A DNA stretch of 47,350 nt. Origin: Ignavibacteria bacterium. GTDB lineage: Bacteria > Bacteroidota > Ignavibacteria > Ignavibacteriales > Melioribacteraceae. Location: contig JAAYAN010000059.1 in NCBI GenBank assembly GCA_012719345.1, forward strand, positions 1 to 47,350, written 5' to 3'. The notes beneath the pieces were generated by a model that was not told where the DNA came from, did not search any database, and was given only the letters and a program-made list of their open reading frames with translations. Made by a program: the position numbers and the translations under genes. Of the stretch, positions 43,822 through 47,350 are shown one piece after another (positions within the stretch are counted from its first letter, which is position 1; every line of letters begins with the position of its first letter).

Positions 43822-45093
43822 TTAGTTACTGATTACTGGTAATTTAATAGCCATTTTATAAAATCTTGTAAAGCCCCTAATCTGTTTCTCTTTTAAGTCG
43901 TCAGCTAATGTGTCAGATGCAGATTGGTCAGGATAAATAATTAAGCAGTCAATAACTTTGTCTTGCTCCTCTGCTGTTATACAACCTAATTTTGATAAAA
44001 CTTTCGTGTCTCTTGCATATCCGCTTAATTGTCTGATATCCTCTGCCTGATATTTTTCTTGCTGATATTTCCGTTTGTATTTTGTGTCAATTATCATTTT
44101 CTCAGTGTCACTTACAAAAATAAAATCGGGTTGTCCGTATGTTCCTTGAATTTGAAATTTTATGTTGTTGAAATACCTGTCTTTGAGCATGCCTAAAACA
44201 TATAGTTCAAAAAGTTTAGGCATATCAATCCAAAACGGTGGAACTTTAACAGTCTTGTTGATGAGTGTGTCAATCTCTTTAATGTTGTAACCAAACCGTT
44301 TCAATATGAGTGATGAAATATGAAGTGCTTCTTTGTATTCTTTATAAAATGCGTTGTGTTTAATTCCTTTCAATGTTTTCAATTCAATATTCTCATCAAC
44401 TTCGTAAAAAGCAGGTAGGCAATAATTTACTACTGGCGAAGCGAGTTTTGAATAGTCGGGAAATAGTGCAAGATATTTTTGAACGAAAACCAAAGTCCGT
44501 TTTAGAATTCTGTTTTCAATGCAGTTGAAACCAAATTCTTCATACTTGCAAAATGTTTTTGTCGGCTTGTTCTTAATGATATTCTGTTTTAGTGTTTGAC
44601 CAACTAAAACCTTTCCTTTGATTTTTGCATTTAAGTTGTGTTCAATCTTGTAGTAAGATTTCTTCAATCCCTTTCTAACAATGGTCTTTACTACCTGCAA
44701 AAATTGAATAACCAAAAGAGGAGTTAGCAAATCTTGTTTTTGCTCAATTTCAATAAAAGGTTCATCAAATTTTATTTCATACAAATCTTTTGTGAAGGTA
44801 GCAACATCCGAATGTCTCAGGCAAGAGAAAAGCATTTTTAGATAATCCGTTTGCTGTGAATTATCATTCAGTTTTGGTGCTACATAAACGGCAATTTTAT
44901 TTCTGTTTAGCCAATCAGTTCCGATATAAAAATTTGAATTTAGTTTTTTGCTGGTGCTGTCCTGCGTAATTTCAATGCACTTACAATCTGCCTTTTGCTT
45001 GTAAAGGATTGAAGATGCAGAAAGCATTTCCAATGAAGATATATCTTCATTGCAGTGTTCTGAAAATGCTTTATTGAAAAGTAACTTAGACAT
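43822..45093 (-). CDS. mcrC: McrC-family restriction endonuclease subunit
   Basis: A 423-residue McrC-like protein, the nuclease partner of McrB in modification-dependent (type IV) restriction. An N-terminal half (about 1-200) contacts McrB in known systems. The C-terminal PD-(D/E)xK nuclease shows E296 (LFELYVL), D323 (QPDFIF) and D336-T-K338 (IIDTKYKRK), followed by DIRQLSGYA. The start overlaps the mcrB end by 8 nt. The system is expected to cut DNA bearing modified cytosines or other marks, probably phage DNA. Confidence 0.9.
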   Translation of the reverse strand: MSKLLFNKAFSEHCNEDISSLEMLSASSILYKQKADCKCIEITQDSTSKKLNSNFYIGTDWLNRNKIAVYVAPKLNDNSQQTDYLKMLFSCLRHSDVATFTKDLYEIKFDEPFIEIEQKQDLLTPLLVIQFLQVVKTIVRKGLKKSYYKIEHNLNAKIKGKVLVGQTLKQNIIKNKPTKTFCKYEEFGFNCIENRILKRTLVFVQKYLALFPDYSKLASPVVNYCLPAFYEVDENIELKTLKGIKHNAFYKEYKEALHISSLILKRFGYNIKEIDTLINKTVKVPPFWIDMPKLFELYVLGMLKDRYFNNIKFQIQGTYGQPDFIFVSDTEKMIIDTKYKRKYQQEKYQAEDIRQLSGYARDTKVLSKLGCITAEEQDKVIDCLIIYPDQSASDTLADDLKEKQIRGFTRFYKMAIKLPVISN

Positions 45094-46930
45094 TTAATAT
45101 TTCAATTATGTCGTTGGCAGTTTCTAAAAATATACCGTCTTTCAAATACTCTCGAAGTATTGGCTTTATTTCAAATTCCAATTTTATTTTCAGCTCATCT
45201 TCGTCTTTTACAATAAAATAACTGTGTCCAATCATCACATCTTTAGCTTTGAAGTCTGGCGAAAGAAATTCGTTACCGAACAGTGCTTTTATTTCATTGA
45301 ACAATTTTTTTGCAAACGGATTTTGAATGACATTTTCGTCTGGTAAAATGTCTACAAATGCAAACCTTCGTCTTATTGCATAGTCAATATGCCCAACAGA
45401 ACGGTCTGCCGTATTCATTGTGCCAATGATGTAAAGATTTTTGGGCAATGTTATCTCTCTTTCGCCTTCAAATTCATACATTGAAGTTACAGCCTCATTT
45501 CTGTATTCTAATGCGTAAATAAGTTCGCCTAAAACAGAAGGCAAGTTTGCTCTATTTATTTCGTCTATTATTAAAACGTAATTTCCATTTGGGTTGTCAG
45601 TTGCTTTTTGTGCAAAATCGGCTAAAACTTTATTTTCAACTTGGTAGGAAACGCTACCACCTTCTGTTGTATCGGCAACAATTCCTCTAACAAAGTCTTC
45701 ATAAGAGTATGCTGGATGAAATTGTATAATTTCATATTCGCCACTTGCCACAGCATCATTATTATCAACAATGTTTTCTCCTGTTTTTAAATTGAAATTT
45801 TCCCAAAGCAGTTTCCCAAATTCATAGCTTGTCAACTGAACATTTAAACGCTTTTTCTTTTCAATGTAAACTTGATTTAGCTTTTGATTTTTTTCAAAAA
45901 CATTCAATCCTTGATAATTTACTTTGAAAATTTTAAGAGCATTGTCAATCATTTTCTCACTATTGATTGGGAAATACTCATCAGGGTAGTAGCTATTAAG
46001 TAGCTTTAGCAAAAAGCTATCGCCAAAATATTGATTTGAATTGTCTAAGTTTTTAGAATTAATAACTTCAGAAAGAAACTCTGCTACTTTTTTCATTGCT
46101 TCGTTATTATCTTCGATCTCTTTTACAAAGCCGTGTTTACTATAATCTTCTATAGCCTTTTTCCAATAGATTAAATACGACCTTGCACTGCCGGGAGAAT
46201 AAGAGCCAAGTAATTTTAAACCTGTCTCAATCCACCAACAAAAATTATCTCTATCGCCCCTGCCTGCACAGTAATTCTCTAAAGTAAGCTTATCAATGTT
46301 TTCTTTTGGAAACAGTTCGTAAAATTTGGAAAGCAGTTTCTCTCTACTTTCTCTTGTTGACTTTACAACTTCATCATTGGTGTTGAAGTTTTTAATTAAT
46401 TTATCAATTATACTTTCTGGATTTCCAACTATACGAGGTTTTGTAAGTTCACTTGCTATTAATTTTGCCTGTCTTGTTTTACCTGTCCCTGGAGGGCCTT
46501 GTAAAATGATTTGGTTTTTGTATTTGAGTAAGTCAATTATCATCTCTCTGTTTCCTTTTTCGATTATGCGTTGAGTAAATTCTAACATTTCATCATCTCT
46601 TAAAGGTTCGATTGTCTTTCTGTAGGAGATGCCATCAAAGTCTTTTGGTAGCTCAGCAAGGTCAAACCATTTTACTCTAAAGTAATGATTGCTATCCTTG
46701 TTGATTACTTTCCCGACTCCTTTAAGTTTTGTAAATGTTATTGAGTGATTTACTCCTTTTGTCGAACTTGATTTCATTAAAATCATGTCACCAATTTTAA
46801 CTTCCTTTAATGTGTCTTTGTTTCTATCATCTCCGTCCTCTGCATAACCGTCATACCAAATTCCTTGGTCTAAAAAGTCCTTTGATACATCTGTGTTTCC
46901 GTGTGCTGCTCCTACTGCCCAATATTTCAT
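45086..46930 (-). CDS. mcrB: McrB-family GTPase with N-terminal EVE-like domain
   Basis: A 614-residue McrB-like AAA+ GTPase. Residues 1-110 look like an EVE/PUA-type modified-base reader (MKYWAVGAAHG, KIGDMILMK, GVGKV). The motor domain has Walker A GPPGTGKT (145-152), Walker B VLIIDEINRAN (452-462) and the McrB GTPase signature MNTADRSVGHID (505-516). A helical insertion of about 200 residues (185-395, with YYPDEYFPINSEKM) separates Walker A from the rest. AAAGGA precedes the ATG. It pairs with the overlapping mcrC gene to form a two-gene restriction system bounded by repeats B and C. Confidence 0.9.
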   Translation of the reverse strand: MKYWAVGAAHGNTDVSKDFLDQGIWYDGYAEDGDDRNKDTLKEVKIGDMILMKSSSTKGVNHSITFTKLKGVGKVINKDSNHYFRVKWFDLAELPKDFDGISYRKTIEPLRDDEMLEFTQRIIEKGNREMIIDLLKYKNQIILQGPPGTGKTRQAKLIASELTKPRIVGNPESIIDKLIKNFNTNDEVVKSTRESREKLLSKFYELFPKENIDKLTLENYCAGRGDRDNFCWWIETGLKLLGSYSPGSARSYLIYWKKAIEDYSKHGFVKEIEDNNEAMKKVAEFLSEVINSKNLDNSNQYFGDSFLLKLLNSYYPDEYFPINSEKMIDNALKIFKVNYQGLNVFEKNQKLNQVYIEKKKRLNVQLTSYEFGKLLWENFNLKTGENIVDNNDAVASGEYEIIQFHPAYSYEDFVRGIVADTTEGGSVSYQVENKVLADFAQKATDNPNGNYVLIIDEINRANLPSVLGELIYALEYRNEAVTSMYEFEGEREITLPKNLYIIGTMNTADRSVGHIDYAIRRRFAFVDILPDENVIQNPFAKKLFNEIKALFGNEFLSPDFKAKDVMIGHSYFIVKDEDELKIKLEFEIKPILREYLKDGIFLETANDIIEILNV

Positions 46931-46994
46931 TTAATATCCTTTGTATTTTGGTTTCGACTTTCAATTTAATGGTTGCACGGTCTTCAATAGAATG

Positions 46995-47130
46995 ACGCAC
47001 AACGGGCGGCGGTATGGTTAGTTGCCGATTTCGAAGCACTTCCCTGTCAAGTTACAACTACTTTTGATACGGGTTGAGACGCTTGAATACGCACTGCACC
47101 GGCAATTAACTATACCGCATGTTAGCGGCT
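46995..47130. repeat. attC-like imperfect inverted repeat C
   Basis: The left arm GCGGTATGGTTAGTTGCCG (47009-47027) and right arm CGGCAATTAACTATACCGC (47100-47118) pair over 19 bp; the two differences are G.T-wobble compatible. The outer boxes are CGCACAAC (46996-47003) and GTTAGCGG (47121-47128), 5-6 nt and 2 nt from the arms. The 72-nt centre has no gene. The layout of outer AAC/GTT boxes, spacer, inner stem and variable centre is that of an integron attC site, though the boxes depart from the consensus GTTRRRY. Confidence 0.55.
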
Positions 47131-47165
47131 GGTGATGTTAAATGATAATTTTTTCTTGCAATTTA

Positions 47166-47198
47166 TTTGTTTTTATCATTTTTTATTTATTATCTTTG
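47166..47198 (+). promoter_or_regulatory. Bacteroidota-type promoter for the PadR-like gene
   Basis: TTTG (47166-47169), a 21-nt gap and TATCTTTG (47191-47198) match the Bacteroidota -33/-7 pattern. It lies 36 nt before the start codon, so the leader is short. Confidence 0.75.
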
Positions 47199-47234
47199 TA
47201 CTATACTTTTTGTTTAATACAATATGCTTAATAT

Positions 47235-47350
47235 ATGAATGAAGGAAATCAATTAAATGAACTATTATCAGCATGGGAAGAGACATATAAAAAAGGTCAA
47301 CTTACCCTTTGGGTTTTCCTGGCTTTGAAAGATGGGAAAAAATATGTTGA
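47235..47350 (+). CDS. PadR-family transcriptional regulator, 5' part only
   Basis: Only the first ~38 codons are in the window. The segment AWEETYKKGQLTLWVFLAL matches the winged-helix start of PadR regulators, where Y-K-K-G-x-L-T precedes the first helix-turn-helix helix. Members repress efflux or stress genes in response to small molecules. It is divergent from mcrB across repeat C. The target cannot be seen. Confidence 0.6.
   Translation, partial: MNEGNQLNELLSAWEETYKKGQLTLWVFLALKDGKKYV

Larger units (their letters stand above)
46931..47234. other. Intergenic region holding repeat C and a PadR-gene promoter
   Basis: A gap of 304 bp without a gene between the divergently arranged mcrB and PadR-like genes. 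It holds the upstream leader of mcrB, repeat C (46995-47130) and the promoter at 47166-47198. No small gene is visible. Confidence 0.7.

Noticed and set aside
46326-46574. Plus-strand frame opposite mcrB, and similar long antisense frames opposite argS, accC and others
   Set aside because: They mirror strong coding genes on the opposite strand, lack ribosome sites and show no recognisable protein features.
1-47350. CRISPR arrays, tRNA or rRNA genes, complete transposases
   Set aside because: None were seen by reading both strands; a tRNA scan was not possible here, so a missed tRNA cannot be wholly excluded.

Overview
The window reads as a chromosomal segment from an AT-rich member of the Bacteroidota/Chlorobi/Ignavibacteria side of the tree. 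Supporting signs are Bacteroidota-type promoters (TAnnTTTG at -7 with a TTG/TTTG about 20 nt upstream, clearest at 41462-41493 and 47166-47198), frequent TTG starts, a tmRNA tag ending NYALAA, a beta-propeller hybrid histidine kinase, paired LptF/LptG, and RadC, PhoH and RsfS genes of that flavour. An Ignavibacteria-like placement is my inference from gene content; no search was run. About 46 genes are called, nearly all intact, tightly packed and mostly single-copy housekeeping genes.

Layout. 1-297: gene-free start. 298-6542: a co-directional set made of an SGNH/TPR membrane protein, a membrane-anchored solute-binding protein with no ABC permease, a sensor kinase and an NtrC-type sigma-54 activator; I read this as a binding-protein-linked signalling system. 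6702-10797 (minus strand): superoxide reductase, rhomboid protease, and LptG/LptF for LPS export. 10951-15153 (plus): M20 dipeptidase, lipoprotein, YgfZ-like protein, PduO-type cobalamin adenosyltransferase, then tmRNA (ssrA), whose first bases overlap the preceding stop codon. 15154-15743: gene-free and rich in inverted repeats. 15744-21322: two overlapping kinase genes (propeller hybrid kinase plus REC-PAS-kinase). 21397-30308: a long plus-strand run: dapF, small barrel protein, PHP protein, TPR protein, efp, accB, accC, gcvH, guaA, TPR protein, radC. 30409-32437: a coiled-coil lipoprotein, a secreted LysM protein, and phoH. 32442-33203 (minus): mazG. 33304-37299 (plus): ridA-like, panD, a small secreted protein, a LytR_C protein, rsfS, argS. 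37434-41434 (minus): the surE - large membrane protein - hemerythrin - comF operon behind a clear promoter.

The accessory part is 41530-47235. A cytoplasmic GH13 alpha-amylase and a two-gene McrBC-type restriction system (EVE-like plus AAA GTPase McrB, PD-(D/E)xK McrC) are each bounded by imperfect inverted-repeat elements at 41639-41766, 43724-43787 and 46995-47130. The elements share a half-site (TATAC...TGTTRKCGG) with outer AAC/GTT boxes, and in two of them the arm mismatches are G.T-wobble compatible, so they could fold as single strands. This resembles integron attC sites and suggests that the amylase and McrBC genes sit in, or passed through, a cassette-type mobile context; no integrase is in the window. 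Next to it is a compact double-hairpin element (41531-41616), and the window ends in the first codons of a PadR-family regulator.
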